Assembly: GCA_947565425.1 (NCBI GenBank)
Contig: CANOFW010000004.1
Coordinates: 1 to 64,000, forward strand
Reading direction: 5' to 3'
Length of the DNA stretch: 64,000 bases
Source of the DNA: an uncultured Lachnospiraceae bacterium
Lineage (GTDB): Bacteria > Bacillota > Clostridia > Lachnospirales > Lachnospiraceae
A program made the translations under genes and the position numbers. Below the pieces are notes generated by a model, which saw nothing but the letters and a program-made list of their open reading frames with translations, was not told where the DNA came from and ran no database searches. Below, piece after piece: positions 17,486-26,709 of this stretch; position 1 is the stretch's first letter; each line of letters starts with the position of its first letter.

Positions 17486-18433
17486 TTAAAGGCAAAATTT
17501 CTTCTTCCTCACAGGAAATCTGCGATACTTCACATCCATCATCATACTGACCGCCTCTGTATTTTCCTGATGCTTCGCCTCCAACAAAAGCACATCCATC
17601 TGCTCCGACGTTGAGACGAATTTCTCTGACAACCAACGCAACTCTCCGAGCGCCCCCTGTTGCAAGAGATACAAGGATGCTTCTTGCAAATGTTCCGACA
17701 ACCAGTTCACATACTCTAGTCTTGCATCTTCCTCCAAAGCAAACGGATAACAAAGCCTTGATGTAACAAGTTCAATCAGAATACTTAAGTCTATATTATA
17801 TTTTCCTGTTGTAAAAAGACGGTCATATTCTCTAAATACTATCTGCGTGCTGCGAAATGCATTGCGATACTGTATTCCCATCCCGTGAGTCTGCGTAGAA
17901 ATTATTCTTGCCGGCGTATTTTCTACAGCCTCCTCAAAAAATTCTGGATACACCAGACGGCAAAACAGCTCTTGCCCTTCCCCCGGCGCTTCTGCCTCCC
18001 GGTAACATGATACGCTCACCTTCTGTTTCAAATCCTGCAAAATCTCTCTCAGACAGGAATTTCCCTCAAGCCTGTGCATTTCCAGACAGCACAAATTCTC
18101 ACATCCCGTAAACGCCCCAGCGCCCATAAAAGCAATATTACTATAAAATGACAATTTGCGAAAGCCAAGACAATTATAAAAAATATAACGCCCCAGTCTT
18201 TTGATTGTGCAAGGCAGATACAGTTCTTCCAGGCAATCACCGCAAATACAGGGAAATCCGCCTGTATTTTCCGGCTCTTCCTCCAGCTCTTTGGCAAACG
18301 CATACGCGGACAGTTCCGTCACCGGATATCCATCCAACGCTTCGGGTATCACTACACTCCCACTACTTCCATAACAGCGCAGAATACAAATCTCCTTGTT
18401 CTTTACCTCATATGCAAAATATTCTTCCGCCAT
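17486..18433 (-). CDS. cytoplasmic leucine-rich-repeat protein
   Basis: About 315 residues. Residues 18-120 are LRR_5/BspA-type repeats (VVIPEALDGYPVTELSAYAF, LEELYLPCTIKRLGRYIFYN, LRKLSFYSNIAFMGAGAFTG). Residues 200-310 are helical and resemble degenerate ankyrin-like repeats (LLEAKHQENTEAVSMMMDVK). There is no signal peptide, unlike surface BspA proteins, so it likely acts inside the cell. The ATG at 18433 is within 10 nt of the folBK stop, and an AGGTGAG SD overlaps that stop; a GTG six bases earlier is possible. Suggested role: substrate receptor for the VWA-MoxR pair (inference). Confidence 0.7.
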   Translation of the reverse strand: MAEEYFAYEVKNKEICILRCYGSSGSVVIPEALDGYPVTELSAYAFAKELEEEPENTGGFPCICGDCLEELYLPCTIKRLGRYIFYNCLGFRKLSFYSNIAFMGAGAFTGCENLCCLEMHRLEGNSCLREILQDLKQKVSVSCYREAEAPGEGQELFCRLVYPEFFEEAVENTPARIISTQTHGMGIQYRNAFRSTQIVFREYDRLFTTGKYNIDLSILIELVTSRLCYPFALEEDARLEYVNWLSEHLQEASLYLLQQGALGELRWLSEKFVSTSEQMDVLLLEAKHQENTEAVSMMMDVKYRRFPVRKKKFCL

Positions 18434-18443
18434 ATCCACTCAC

Positions 18444-19277
18444 CTATCCCAAAGAAAGTTCCGCCAACATCTGTTCCACCGTTTTGCCAATAAGCGGATG
18501 TCGCAGATAAGGGACAAGTTCTGCCAAAGGTTTTAAGACAAATTCCCGATTCTGCATGTCTGGATGAGGAATCTTTAAGTTCTCCTTATCGACCACACGA
18601 TCATCATAGAAAATAATATCTAAATCTAACGTCCGCGGCCCCCAGTGCACCTTGCGCTCGCGTTTCGCTTCCTGCTCCACCTCGTGAAGCACCCCTAACA
18701 ATTCCTCCGGGAACAACAGCGTACGCAGTTCAACCATCCCATTGAGAAAATCCGGCTGCTCCTCCACACCGTAAGGCTTTGTCGGAATCAGACTTGACAC
18801 ACGCTCTACCACACAATCTTCCCTGCTATTCAATGAAGCTATCCCCCGCCTGATATACGTTTCTCTATCGCCCAAGTTGGAGCCGACCGCTACATAACTA
18901 CTATGCCAGCCCCGCGTAATTTCCACAGAAACGGCGTCCAGCGGAAGTCCGATTGGCGCCCAGGGCTTTGAAATTTCCAGTGTAATTTTCTGCATGGCGG
19001 GAAACTGCAAAAGCACCGCCCGCGCCATCTGTTCCGCCACCGCCTCAATCAGCCCAAACGTGTGCTCCGTCATATAACGTGCCATAAAATGCGAAACTTC
19101 TCCGTAATGTACAGATTTTGTTAAATCATCTTTTAAACCTGCTTCTCTAGTATGGATATATAAAGTGGCATTAATGATAAATTTCTGTCCCAGACGATTT
19201 TCCTCTGGAAATACGCCATGTCTGCCAAACACTTCTAAATTTCTGATATGAATCCGATCTAAATCCCACTCGCTCAT
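18444..19277 (-). CDS. folBK: bifunctional dihydroneopterin aldolase / HPPK
   Basis: A 277-residue fusion for two successive folate steps. Residues 1-115 are the aldolase (IHIRNLEVFGRHGVFPEE, with LIEAVAEQMARAV); residues 120-277 are 6-hydroxymethyl-dihydropterin pyrophosphokinase (SYVAVGSNLGDRETYI, GPRTLDLDIIFYDD, IPHPDMQNREFVLKPL). The second of two ATGs (19277) is preferred because AAGGAG lies 9 nt before it. Within the folate operon, after folP. Confidence 0.95.
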   Translation of the reverse strand: MSEWDLDRIHIRNLEVFGRHGVFPEENRLGQKFIINATLYIHTREAGLKDDLTKSVHYGEVSHFMARYMTEHTFGLIEAVAEQMARAVLLQFPAMQKITLEISKPWAPIGLPLDAVSVEITRGWHSSYVAVGSNLGDRETYIRRGIASLNSREDCVVERVSSLIPTKPYGVEEQPDFLNGMVELRTLLFPEELLGVLHEVEQEAKRERKVHWGPRTLDLDIIFYDDRVVDKENLKIPHPDMQNREFVLKPLAELVPYLRHPLIGKTVEQMLAELSLG

Positions 19278-19315
19278 GCTTTCTCTCTCCTTCATGCAAT
19301 CCCAGCAATCCAGTT

Positions 19316-20161
19316 CTACTCATTCTCATTCAGTCTATAACGCAAAATAGCCTCCGTCATCTGTATGGCGCGTTTATTTGCCAGGACATCGTGCACCCTT
19401 ACAAACGCGCAGCCAGCCATTACCCCCAATACCGTAGTAACCAAGGTTCCCTCCAAACGTTCTGTCACCGGAAGCTCCAAGGTAAGTCCAATTACGGATT
19501 TCCGTGATGTTCCTAAAAGAAGCGGATAGCCCAACTCTCTAAGCTCCTTCAGCTTCCCAATAATCTCCAGATTCTGCTCATACGTTTTGCCAAATCCAAC
19601 GCCAGGGTCCAATAAAATCTTATCCTTTGCTATCCCGGCGCCCTGGGCTATTTTCAACGTCTCCCTAAGGTCTTCTTTCACATTCTTCATAAAATTAGAA
19701 TACTCCGAATGCTCCCGGTTATGCATCAAACAGCAAGGCGCACCACAAGCGGCAATCACCTTAGCGAGTTCTGCATCATATTTCAGTCCCCAAATGTCAT
19801 TCACCATATCCGCGCCTGCCTGTAATGCCGCCTTAGCCACCTTACTCTTGTATGTGTCAATCGAGACAGGAATATCCAATCGTTCTTTGATAAGTCGAAT
19901 AATCTGTGCTGTTCTTTGTATCTCTTCTTCCTCTGATATTTTCTGATGTCCCGGCCTGGTGGACTCACCTCCGATATCAATCACATCAGCGCCCTCCTCA
20001 AGCATACGTTCTGCCTGTTTCAATGCCGCATCTGTGCTGTTATACTTGCCTCCATCGGAAAAAGAATCCGGCGTCACATTTAAAATCCCCATGATATAGG
20101 TGGAATCTGCCACCTGAAATATCCGGTTCCCGATCTGCATCTTGGCGCTATTTTTATCCAT
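19316..20161 (-). CDS. folP: dihydropteroate synthase
   Basis: 281 residues. Joins p-aminobenzoate to hydroxymethyl-dihydropterin diphosphate and is the sulfonamide target. Signatures: MGILNVTPDSFSDGG (residues 25-39), DIGGESTRPG, SIDTYKSKVA, MVNDIWG, LLDPGVGFGKT and GTSRKSVIG. No sign of resistance insertions is obvious near the pterin/pABA loops. An AAAGGAGA SD precedes the ATG. Confidence 0.96.
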   Translation of the reverse strand: MDKNSAKMQIGNRIFQVADSTYIMGILNVTPDSFSDGGKYNSTDAALKQAERMLEEGADVIDIGGESTRPGHQKISEEEEIQRTAQIIRLIKERLDIPVSIDTYKSKVAKAALQAGADMVNDIWGLKYDAELAKVIAACGAPCCLMHNREHSEYSNFMKNVKEDLRETLKIAQGAGIAKDKILLDPGVGFGKTYEQNLEIIGKLKELRELGYPLLLGTSRKSVIGLTLELPVTERLEGTLVTTVLGVMAGCAFVRVHDVLANKRAIQMTEAILRYRLNENE

Positions 20162-20249
20162 ACTACTATTTTCTCCTTTTCCTAAACTGTCCGATTAGCG
20201 CGTATTATGAGAGGAAGAATCGTATATTTTCTCCATCACATACCACAGG

Positions 20250-20807
20250 TCAGCGTCCCAGCATATGCCAGAACTCCTCCTGCAAACACTTATCCTTCGC
20301 AAACTGTCCTCGCGTAACTACTGTAACGGTCTGTGCTCCCGGCTTTTTCACTCCACGCATGGTCATGCACATATGCTCCGCCTCCAGCGCCACCATAACA
20401 CCCTGAGGATTTAGATACTCCATGAGCGCATCAGCAATCTGCGCGGTCAACTGCTCCTGGATTTGAGGACGTCGGGCATAGATTTCTACCGTCCTTGCCA
20501 ATTTACTCAACCCTACTACCTTGCCATCCGGTAGATATGCCACATGTGCCTTCCCATAAAACGGCAACAAATGGTGTTCGCAGATAGAATAGAAAACGAT
20601 ATCGTTCTCCAACACAATCCCATTGTTGGCAACTTCAAACGTCTTATTGAGAACTCCCTCAGGCGTCTGCCCCATCCCTGCAAAAATCTCCTCATACATG
20701 CGAGCGATCCTGTCGGGCGTCTCCCGCAATCCTTCCCTGGAGCAGTCCTCTCCAATTCCCTCTAAAAGAAGAGTCACTGCCTGCCTAACCTTTTCTTTAT
20801 CTATCAT
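20250..20807 (-). CDS. folE: GTP cyclohydrolase I
   Basis: 185 residues, the usual size. Converts GTP to dihydroneopterin triphosphate. Zinc ligands lie in [19 protein letters not shown] and in the later [36 protein letters not shown] is the classic signature. Starts 42 nt after the folC stop with an AAGGAG SD. Confidence 0.97.
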   Translation of the reverse strand: MIDKEKVRQAVTLLLEGIGEDCSREGLRETPDRIARMYEEIFAGMGQTPEGVLNKTFEVANNGIVLENDIVFYSICEHHLLPFYGKAHVAYLPDGKVVGLSKLARTVEIYARRPQIQEQLTAQIADALMEYLNPQGVMVALEAEHMCMTMRGVKKPGAQTVTVVTRGQFAKDKCLQEEFWHMLGR

Positions 20808-20849
20808 TTTATCTCCTTAAACTACCTTCGCTGATTACAGCCAAATATA

Positions 20850-22166
20850 TTATTTCATTTCTCCGACCGCTTCCCGCAAATCCGACAGATAATACAACGA
20901 GCCAAATGCCAATATCAGCGAATCTTCCTTTCCTACATCGGAAAATGCCTTCTCCACTGCCTCTGCCACCGTCGGACAGCAAGAAACGCACGCATGATAC
21001 CTTGCTGCCTCCGCTGCCAACGCCTGTCCATCCATTGCCCTGGAATGTTCCGGCGTAACCGTATAAACTTTCTGTGCCAGCGGAAGCATGATCTCCATCA
21101 TCTCTTCATGCGCCTTATCTGCAAGTACTCCTATTATATAAATTATTTTGCAATTTGTAAAACCCCTTTTCAAAGTTTCCGCTAATTTTTTCGCTGCATC
21201 TGCGTTGTGCGCGCCGTCCATTACAAATAACGGCTGTCGACAGAGCACAGAAAATCGTCCCTCCCAACGCGCCTGTAATAATCCCCTTACAATATCTTCC
21301 TCATGAATGACAAATCCACAGCCGCGCAATGCCTTCACGGTCTCGATTGCGCAAACCGCATTTTCAATCTGATAATCGCCCATCATGGACAGCGCGATCT
21401 CTTTTTCCTTAGACTCAGACATTGGATAGGAGAAATACTGCCGCATTTCTCCTTCTTGTATGCATTGCCGAATAGTACGTGCCTTATTGACATTGCTGTA
21501 CGTTAGAAGCGCCTGCTTTTGTCTGCACGTTTCCTCTATCACATCGCAAACTGCCTGCTCTTTGGGCTTTACTGCCACCACCTGACAACCTTTTTTGATA
21601 ATTCCTGCCTTCGCGCGGGCAATCTGTGTAAGGCTTTGCCCCAAAAATCGCATGTGATCCATACTGATGGATGTGAGCACGCACACCAACGGGCTTTTCA
21701 TAATATTAGTGGCGTCCGTCTCCCCGCCCATTCCCGTCTCTAAAATCACCACCTGGCAATCCTGACGGTAAAACCACAGAAACGCCGCCGCCGTCTCAAT
21801 TTCAAATACAGTAGGCTGCCTTTCGCCCCTTGCCAACATACTTTCACATGCTTTTTTTACCTCGGAAAACACCTCCACCACCTCATGAGGCGTAATATTT
21901 TGTCCATTTACCTGATATTGTTCCCTCCTGTCAAAAACTGCCGGGGATGTGTATTTTCCGGCTCGGATTCCCGCTTGCAAAAGCACAGAAGATACCATGG
22001 CGCATACAGAGCCTTTCCCATTCGTTCCCGCCACGTGGACAATCTTCAGATTATCCTGAATATTTCCAAGTTCCGCCATCAAGTTCCGCATACTCTCCAA
22101 GCCCATCACAATACCGCTTTCAGCGATCTGTTCCAGATATGCCCATACTTCAGACTCCGTTTTCAT
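20850..22166 (-). CDS. folC: folylpolyglutamate / dihydrofolate synthase
   Basis: 438 residues, Mur-ligase-like. P-loop HVAGTNGKGSVCAM near residue 42, METGMGGETDATN, SISMDHMRFLGQS, DGAHNADAAKKL in the glutamate-binding C-terminal domain, and the terminal FGSLYYLSDLR. First gene of the folate run. An AAGGAGGAG SD precedes the ATG. No clear promoter was identified in 22167-22300. Confidence 0.95.
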   Translation of the reverse strand: MKTESEVWAYLEQIAESGIVMGLESMRNLMAELGNIQDNLKIVHVAGTNGKGSVCAMVSSVLLQAGIRAGKYTSPAVFDRREQYQVNGQNITPHEVVEVFSEVKKACESMLARGERQPTVFEIETAAAFLWFYRQDCQVVILETGMGGETDATNIMKSPLVCVLTSISMDHMRFLGQSLTQIARAKAGIIKKGCQVVAVKPKEQAVCDVIEETCRQKQALLTYSNVNKARTIRQCIQEGEMRQYFSYPMSESKEKEIALSMMGDYQIENAVCAIETVKALRGCGFVIHEEDIVRGLLQARWEGRFSVLCRQPLFVMDGAHNADAAKKLAETLKRGFTNCKIIYIIGVLADKAHEEMMEIMLPLAQKVYTVTPEHSRAMDGQALAAEAARYHACVSCCPTVAEAVEKAFSDVGKEDSLILAFGSLYYLSDLREAVGEMK

Positions 22167-22332
22167 GTCTCCTCCTTAACAAAAACCTTCCTGCCACTTT
22201 CATCTTACTCTTAGATGCAAGATATACATGCATATTAACTCTATTTTATCCTCAAAAAGCTCTGTGCGGAATTCCTGCCGCACAGAGCTTTTGTCCTTTT
22301 TATTCTGCTATAGCCGCTTGGTAATCTGAGAG

Positions 22333-22431
22333 AATAAAGCGGACAAGTCCGCATCAACTCCCTAAATCCCTCATTCATGAGGGACTTGGAAGATTTGCTC
22401 GGATTTACCTGTATATCAACGAGACAATACA
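22333..22431. repeat. structured repeat copy 5
   Basis: Left-end module of the dispersed repeat: GCGGAC-AA-GTCCGC (22339-22352) and CCCTCATTCATGAGGG (22368-22383). Compared with copy 3 (GTGGGC-AA-GCCCAC; CCTCCATTCATGGGAGG), both arms of each stem have changed together. On the minus strand the first stem precedes TTTATT and may terminate the coiled-coil gene. Confidence 0.65.
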
Positions 22432-23337
22432 CTATATCAGGGCATCGGTTACAATGCCTTTGATATCTTCTGCCAGCAATTTTTGTTCCTCTAAGATCTG
22501 CTGGGTATTTTTAGAGATCTCCTGCTGTCTGTTCAACAATTCGCTGACGTCTATTTTGTCTGGCATCGAACTCGCATCCGTCTGTTTCGCTCTCTTCTTG
22601 CGCTCCTCTATATCCTCTTCAATCTCCTGCGCTTTCTTCTCCCGCTCATAACGAATCTCATCAAGCTCGGCATCTTCCTTAACCTTCTCTTCCTTCGCTT
22701 CCTCAGCCTCTTCCACAACCTCTTCCATATCTTCGTCAATCTTGTCAATCGCCTCGTCCTTAAGCATACCGACAATCTCATCGCTGGCTGCCTTCAAAGT
22801 CGCATCCGCCGCCTTCCCTGCGTCTACCATGCCATGATGCTTCAAAGTCTCCAATTTAATGGCTTTTACTCCCTTTGTCGCTGCTCCGATAATATCATGC
22901 GCATCTCTATACTGCTTCTGCCAGTGAGTAGCTTCTTTATTCAGTTCTGAGAGACGCATTTTGTATTCTTCGTCTTCCTCATTACCTCCATACATCTCCC
23001 CCAGCTCCTCTTTCTGCTTTTCAATCTCTGCGAGCTGCTGCGACGCTTCCTCGGCTGCCGCCTTACTGGTCTTGATCGTATCGCGGCATTCATCTAAGAT
23101 CTCATCTACCTTTCCATCGGACTTAAACTGATTCTTGATAAACTCCATGGCGTCTTCCATTGCCTTTTTCTTCTTCTCCTCAATAGGATCCTGAAGAAGA
23201 TTCAACTCAGACCCTTTTACGGTGCCATTCTTAACCTTTCCCTGCTCTTGCTGCTGCGCAGCGTCTTTATTCTCTACCTGCTCTCTGTTTTGCGTATTGA
23301 CGATTGTATCCGTACTTGCTAAATTATTTATCTTCAT
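22432..23337 (-). CDS. uncharacterised coiled-coil protein
   Basis: 301 residues, highly charged, no signal peptide or membrane segment. An N-terminal polar, Gln/Asn-rich tail (residues 1-45) leads into long helices: 50-140, then an acidic coil (DKIDEDMEEVVEEAEEAKEE around 205-260) and a C-terminal helix (LLNRQQEISKNTQQILEEQK). The start MKINNLAST at 23337 follows AAGGAG; a frame extension to 23403 lacks an SD. Function unknown. It resembles in style, not obviously in sequence, the proteins at 13562-14398 and 45391-46098. Confidence 0.65.
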   Translation of the reverse strand: MKINNLASTDTIVNTQNREQVENKDAAQQQEQGKVKNGTVKGSELNLLQDPIEEKKKKAMEDAMEFIKNQFKSDGKVDEILDECRDTIKTSKAAAEEASQQLAEIEKQKEELGEMYGGNEEDEEYKMRLSELNKEATHWQKQYRDAHDIIGAATKGVKAIKLETLKHHGMVDAGKAADATLKAASDEIVGMLKDEAIDKIDEDMEEVVEEAEEAKEEKVKEDAELDEIRYEREKKAQEIEEDIEERKKRAKQTDASSMPDKIDVSELLNRQQEISKNTQQILEEQKLLAEDIKGIVTDALI

Positions 23338-23447
23338 AAGCACACTCCTTCCAGACGTATCTCTTTCCATAAATATCGGCATTTTCCGCCATTTCTTTAG
23401 CAATCTGGTACAAACGTACTAGTTCCGGGCATAAACGCACAATCTTA

Positions 23448-24554
23448 TCACAACAGCTCTTCCGTCTCCGGCGCTTCCATGCTCCTACGGTAATCCATAT
23501 GGGAAATTACCATCAGCGCAATCCGAAACAGCATAGCATCCTCGAACTTACGAATATCCAGCCCCAAGGCTTTCTCTATACGCTCCAAACGATATACCAA
23601 CGTGTTACGGTGTATATAAAGCTGCCTTGCCGTTTCTGAGACATTCAGATTGTTTTCAAAAAATTTGTGAATCGTTATCATGGTCTCCTCATCAAAAGCT
23701 TCCGGCAATTTTTCTCCAAACACCTCCCGCAAGAACATACGGCACAAGCTCGATGGAAGCTGATAAATCAGACGCCCAATTCCCAGATTTGCATAAGATA
23801 TCGTGTCTTGTTCCACATAAAAAATCCGCCCTACCTCCAATGCCATTTTTGCTTCCTGATAAGAGCGTGCTATCTCTGGCAGTAATCCAACCTGGCTGCC
23901 ATAGCCTACCCGCACCTTCACCATAGCCTCCATGTGAAGGTTGTCCACTAACATTTTTGCCATCCCCATCAAAGCTTCTTCTGATTCTATCTCTCGGACA
24001 TCCTTCACCAAAACAATCGACTTCTCGTCCACCTCCGTCACAAAATCTCTCGCTGTGTTTACTGAGAGATTTCTCACTGTCTCAAGCACCACATTATCTT
24101 TCTTGCCTGAAACCTCAATCACAAATACCACACGCTGCGCTGTTTCGATATGCAGTTTCTTTGCCTTGTTGTAAATATCGACCACCAGCATATTGCCCAG
24201 AAGAATATTCTGTATGAAACTGCCCTTATCCGACTGTTCCCTGTAAGCGCTTAATATGTTCCGTATCTGACAAACGGCTAGCCGTCCAATCATATACGCT
24301 TCCTCTCCGCCTGCCTGCGCCAGCAAAACATATTCCAATTCGCCTTCGAGCATAATTTTAAAGAAATGACATCCAAAAAGCATCTGACTTTCCGCCATAG
24401 AATCTGCAAACTGACAGACTGCTTTTTCCATATTTTCTTCTGGCTCGTATGTGGCTGCTAACAGCCGTCCTTTATCACTATATAACGCTAGATCAACCCT
24501 TGAAATTTCTTTTATTTCTTCCAACGCCAATTTTAATTTATGATTCGACAGCAT
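23448..24554 (-). CDS. PucR/CdaR family transcriptional regulator
   Basis: 368 residues. N-terminal sensory region (1-130), a central GGDEF-like CdaR domain (about 140-280, VVFVIEVSG onward), and the PucR C-terminal helix-turn-helix (FFENNLNVSETARQLYIHRNTLVYRLERIEKALGLD split around residues 305-340). Relatives respond to sugar acids or purine breakdown products. The ATG at 24554 is 5 nt after GGAGG, which itself directly follows a terminator U-tract. Its neighbour upstream is the sugar ABC ATPase gene, which suggests carbohydrate-linked control (inference). Confidence 0.82.
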   Translation of the reverse strand: MLSNHKLKLALEEIKEISRVDLALYSDKGRLLAATYEPEENMEKAVCQFADSMAESQMLFGCHFFKIMLEGELEYVLLAQAGGEEAYMIGRLAVCQIRNILSAYREQSDKGSFIQNILLGNMLVVDIYNKAKKLHIETAQRVVFVIEVSGKKDNVVLETVRNLSVNTARDFVTEVDEKSIVLVKDVREIESEEALMGMAKMLVDNLHMEAMVKVRVGYGSQVGLLPEIARSYQEAKMALEVGRIFYVEQDTISYANLGIGRLIYQLPSSLCRMFLREVFGEKLPEAFDEETMITIHKFFENNLNVSETARQLYIHRNTLVYRLERIEKALGLDIRKFEDAMLFRIALMVISHMDYRRSMEAPETEELL

Positions 24555-24564
24555 TGACACCTCC

Positions 24565-24600
24565 AAAAAAATGGAAGCAGCACCTTTTGCGCCGCTTCCA
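24565..24600 (-). terminator. terminator fused to an SD (possible attenuator)
   Basis: Minus strand: 12-bp stem TGGAAGCGGCGC / GTGCTGCTTCCA with two G-U pairs and an AAAAG loop, then seven T (24565-24571), immediately followed by GGAGGTG, the SD of the PucR gene. No promoter can fit between terminator and start codon. Confidence 0.75.
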
Positions 24601-24602
24601 TA

Positions 24603-24760
24603 TATTTTCTCTTATAGGAAAGACCTTGTCACACTAACGTGTGAAAGTAACTTTCCTATAAGAGAAAAATAATTATGCGCACTCGCACAAGATGTATCTA
24701 TTGCTTCGCAAATGTGCTCGGCGCGTCAAAGTGTGCAAGCCCACTTTGTTCTGCTATACC
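24603..24760. repeat. structured repeat copy 2
   Basis: Contains hairpin arms CTTATAGGAAAG and CTTTCCTATAAG (about 24611-24663), then ATGCGCACTCGCACAAGATG, GGCGCGTCAAAGTGTGCAAG and CCCACTTTGTTC. It is the reverse complement of the copy at 63766-64000 but lacks that copy's central hairpins. Sits between the msmK stop and the PucR terminator. Confidence 0.65.
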
Positions 24761-24774
24761 ACTATCTTAACGAA

Positions 24775-25887
24775 TTAGTGGGTAATTGTCAATTCTGTTT
24801 CCTTGTCAAACACATGGATCTTCTCAACATCCATAGCAAGCTTCACAGTATCGCCAAGACGTGCCGGCGTTCTGGAATCAACCTTTGCCGTCATATTGGC
24901 ACCATTTAAATTATAATACAACAATACTTCTGAACCAAGCAGCTCATAACCGGTTATCTGTGTAGAGAAAACACTATCCTTGTGTGTCTCAAGCGCAATC
25001 TGTGAATCATCAATATCCTCGGGGCGAATACCAAGCACAACTGTCTTGCCATTATACTTGCCTGCAATCAACTTCTTCGCCTTAGCCGGAGGAAGTACTA
25101 CAGAATCATTGCCAAACTTGAGCGTAACGTTCTCACCCTCAACCTTGCAGACTGCATCCAGGAAGTTCATCTGCGGAGAACCGATAAATCCAGCTACAAA
25201 CAAGTTATCCGGCTCATTGTACAATTTCTGGGGAGAGTCTACCTGCTGGATAATACCGTCCTTCAATACAACGATTCTCGTTCCCAGCGTCATTGCCTCT
25301 ACCTGGTCATGCGTTACATAGATGATCGTCGCACCTAGTCTTTGATGCAGAGAAGCGATTTCTGCACGCATCTGCACACGCAGTTTTGCGTCCAAGTTGG
25401 ATAACGGCTCATCCATCAAAAATACTTTCGGTTCACGCACGATCGCACGTCCCATAGCCACACGCTGTCTCTGTCCACCGGACAGAGCCTTCGGCTTACG
25501 GTCTAACAGCTTATCCAAATCAAGGATCTTCGCTGCCTCTTCCACCTTTTTCTTAATCTCTGCCTTGGGAACCTTACGCAGCTTCAAACCAAACGCCATA
25601 TTATCAAAAACCGTCATATGCGGATATAACGCATAATTCTGGAACACCATCGCAATATCCCTGTCCTTTGGCTCCACATCATTCACGCGCTTACCGTCAA
25701 TCGTAAGTTCACCGGAAGAAATCTCCTCCAGTCCAGCTACCATACGCAGGGTAGTAGACTTACCGCATCCAGATGGCCCTACAAAAATGATAAATTCCTT
25801 ATCCTCAATCTCAAGATTAAAATTTTTTACAGCCTCAAAACCATTCGGGTATACTTTACAAATATCTTTTAATGATAAACTCGCCAT
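24775..25887 (-). CDS. msmK: sugar ABC transporter ATP-binding protein (MsmK/UgpC type)
   Basis: 370 residues. Walker A GPSGCGKSTT (about 37-46), Q-loop MVFQNYALYPH, signature LSGGQRQRVAMGRA, Walker B VFLMDEPLSNLDA, switch His in VTHDQ, and a C-terminal MOBE/TOBE region (240-370) typical of the shared ATPase that serves many sugar importers. No permease or binding-protein genes are adjacent, fitting a shared, orphan ATPase. TAGGAGG precedes the ATG. Confidence 0.93.
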   Translation of the reverse strand: MASLSLKDICKVYPNGFEAVKNFNLEIEDKEFIIFVGPSGCGKSTTLRMVAGLEEISSGELTIDGKRVNDVEPKDRDIAMVFQNYALYPHMTVFDNMAFGLKLRKVPKAEIKKKVEEAAKILDLDKLLDRKPKALSGGQRQRVAMGRAIVREPKVFLMDEPLSNLDAKLRVQMRAEIASLHQRLGATIIYVTHDQVEAMTLGTRIVVLKDGIIQQVDSPQKLYNEPDNLFVAGFIGSPQMNFLDAVCKVEGENVTLKFGNDSVVLPPAKAKKLIAGKYNGKTVVLGIRPEDIDDSQIALETHKDSVFSTQITGYELLGSEVLLYYNLNGANMTAKVDSRTPARLGDTVKLAMDVEKIHVFDKETELTITH

Positions 25888-26159
25888 TTCGCTAATTACC
25901 TCCTATGCTGTCTGCCTCGCAGAATTTTATAGCTTTATGGTATCAAATTTTACCCGCAAATACCATCTGCAACTTAACAAAAACAGATATCTATTCTTGT
26001 CAAATCCACCAAGAATAGATACTGCTTTTCCATCGTTTCGTTATTTTAACGAAATATCTATATTTTTCTATACAAACTGCCAAATCTCTCCACTGTATTT
26101 TCCATTATTTTCTATTATCAACTACGATCGTACAACAAGCCTTTCCTTCGTTGCGAAAC
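25888..26159. other. intergenic region with three inverted repeats
   Basis: Upstream of msmK. It holds ATGGTAT-N16-ATACCAT (25937-25966), a 12-bp perfect stem TATCTATTCTTG/CAAGAATAGATA with 10-nt loop (25988-26021), and TTTCGTTA-TTT-TAACGAAA (26036-26054). The middle one is followed on the minus strand by CTGTTTTT and could terminate the DMT gene; the other two look like operators. No confident promoter was found. Confidence 0.5.
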
Positions 26160-26591
26160 CTACTCCCACTTAAATAGAATAATTCCTCCGATGCAGATTG
26201 CCATACCCAATATCCTGCGCCACTCAAATGGCTGCTTGTCCACGCCAAACATACCGAACAGCTCAATCATATACGCCACAATAAGCTGTGACACGACAAT
26301 CAGCATCACCGCTTTTGCCGGCCCCAGAGCCGCCATACTCTTGATAACCGTGAGCGTGATAAACGCCCCGATCACGCCGCCTAACAGCATGTACTTAGGC
26401 TGTATCTCCAAAATCGCCGCAAAACTACTGCGGTCTGCAAAAAACCACGCAACTAGACAGACGACAAGCGCTGAGAACTGTACCCAACTGGTACTGACCC
26501 ACATGCTGCTTCCCTTCGTTACTTCCGTATTAAATACCCCCTGGACACTCATCAAGGCTCCTGATAAAAGTGCAATAAAAATTCCAATCAT
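26160..26591 (-). CDS. half-size DMT transporter (YdcZ/DUF606 family)
   Basis: 143 residues with five hydrophobic segments, the EamA-like half transporter group that works as dimers or paired genes. The start MIGIFIALLSGALMSVQGVFN is a typical first helix; QPKYMLLGGVIGAFITLTVI and LGPAKAVMLIVVSQLIVAY follow. An AGGAGG SD lies just upstream. No partner half gene is present, so it likely forms homodimers. Substrate unknown. Confidence 0.85.
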   Translation of the reverse strand: MIGIFIALLSGALMSVQGVFNTEVTKGSSMWVSTSWVQFSALVVCLVAWFFADRSSFAAILEIQPKYMLLGGVIGAFITLTVIKSMAALGPAKAVMLIVVSQLIVAYMIELFGMFGVDKQPFEWRRILGMAICIGGIILFKWE

Positions 26592-26709
26592 GGCTTCCTC
26601 CTAAATACATTCTTTCGCTTAGGATAACCATGATTGGAAAAAATATACCATAAATTGCTTCTTCGAGTTCCCCATTTTGTATATGCATAGTACCAAAAGG
26701 ACTGTCGCA

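Noticed and set aside
17486..18433. Surface BspA-type LRR adhesin
   Set aside because: No signal peptide or anchor, and tight coupling to cytoplasmic enzymes; an intracellular role fits better.
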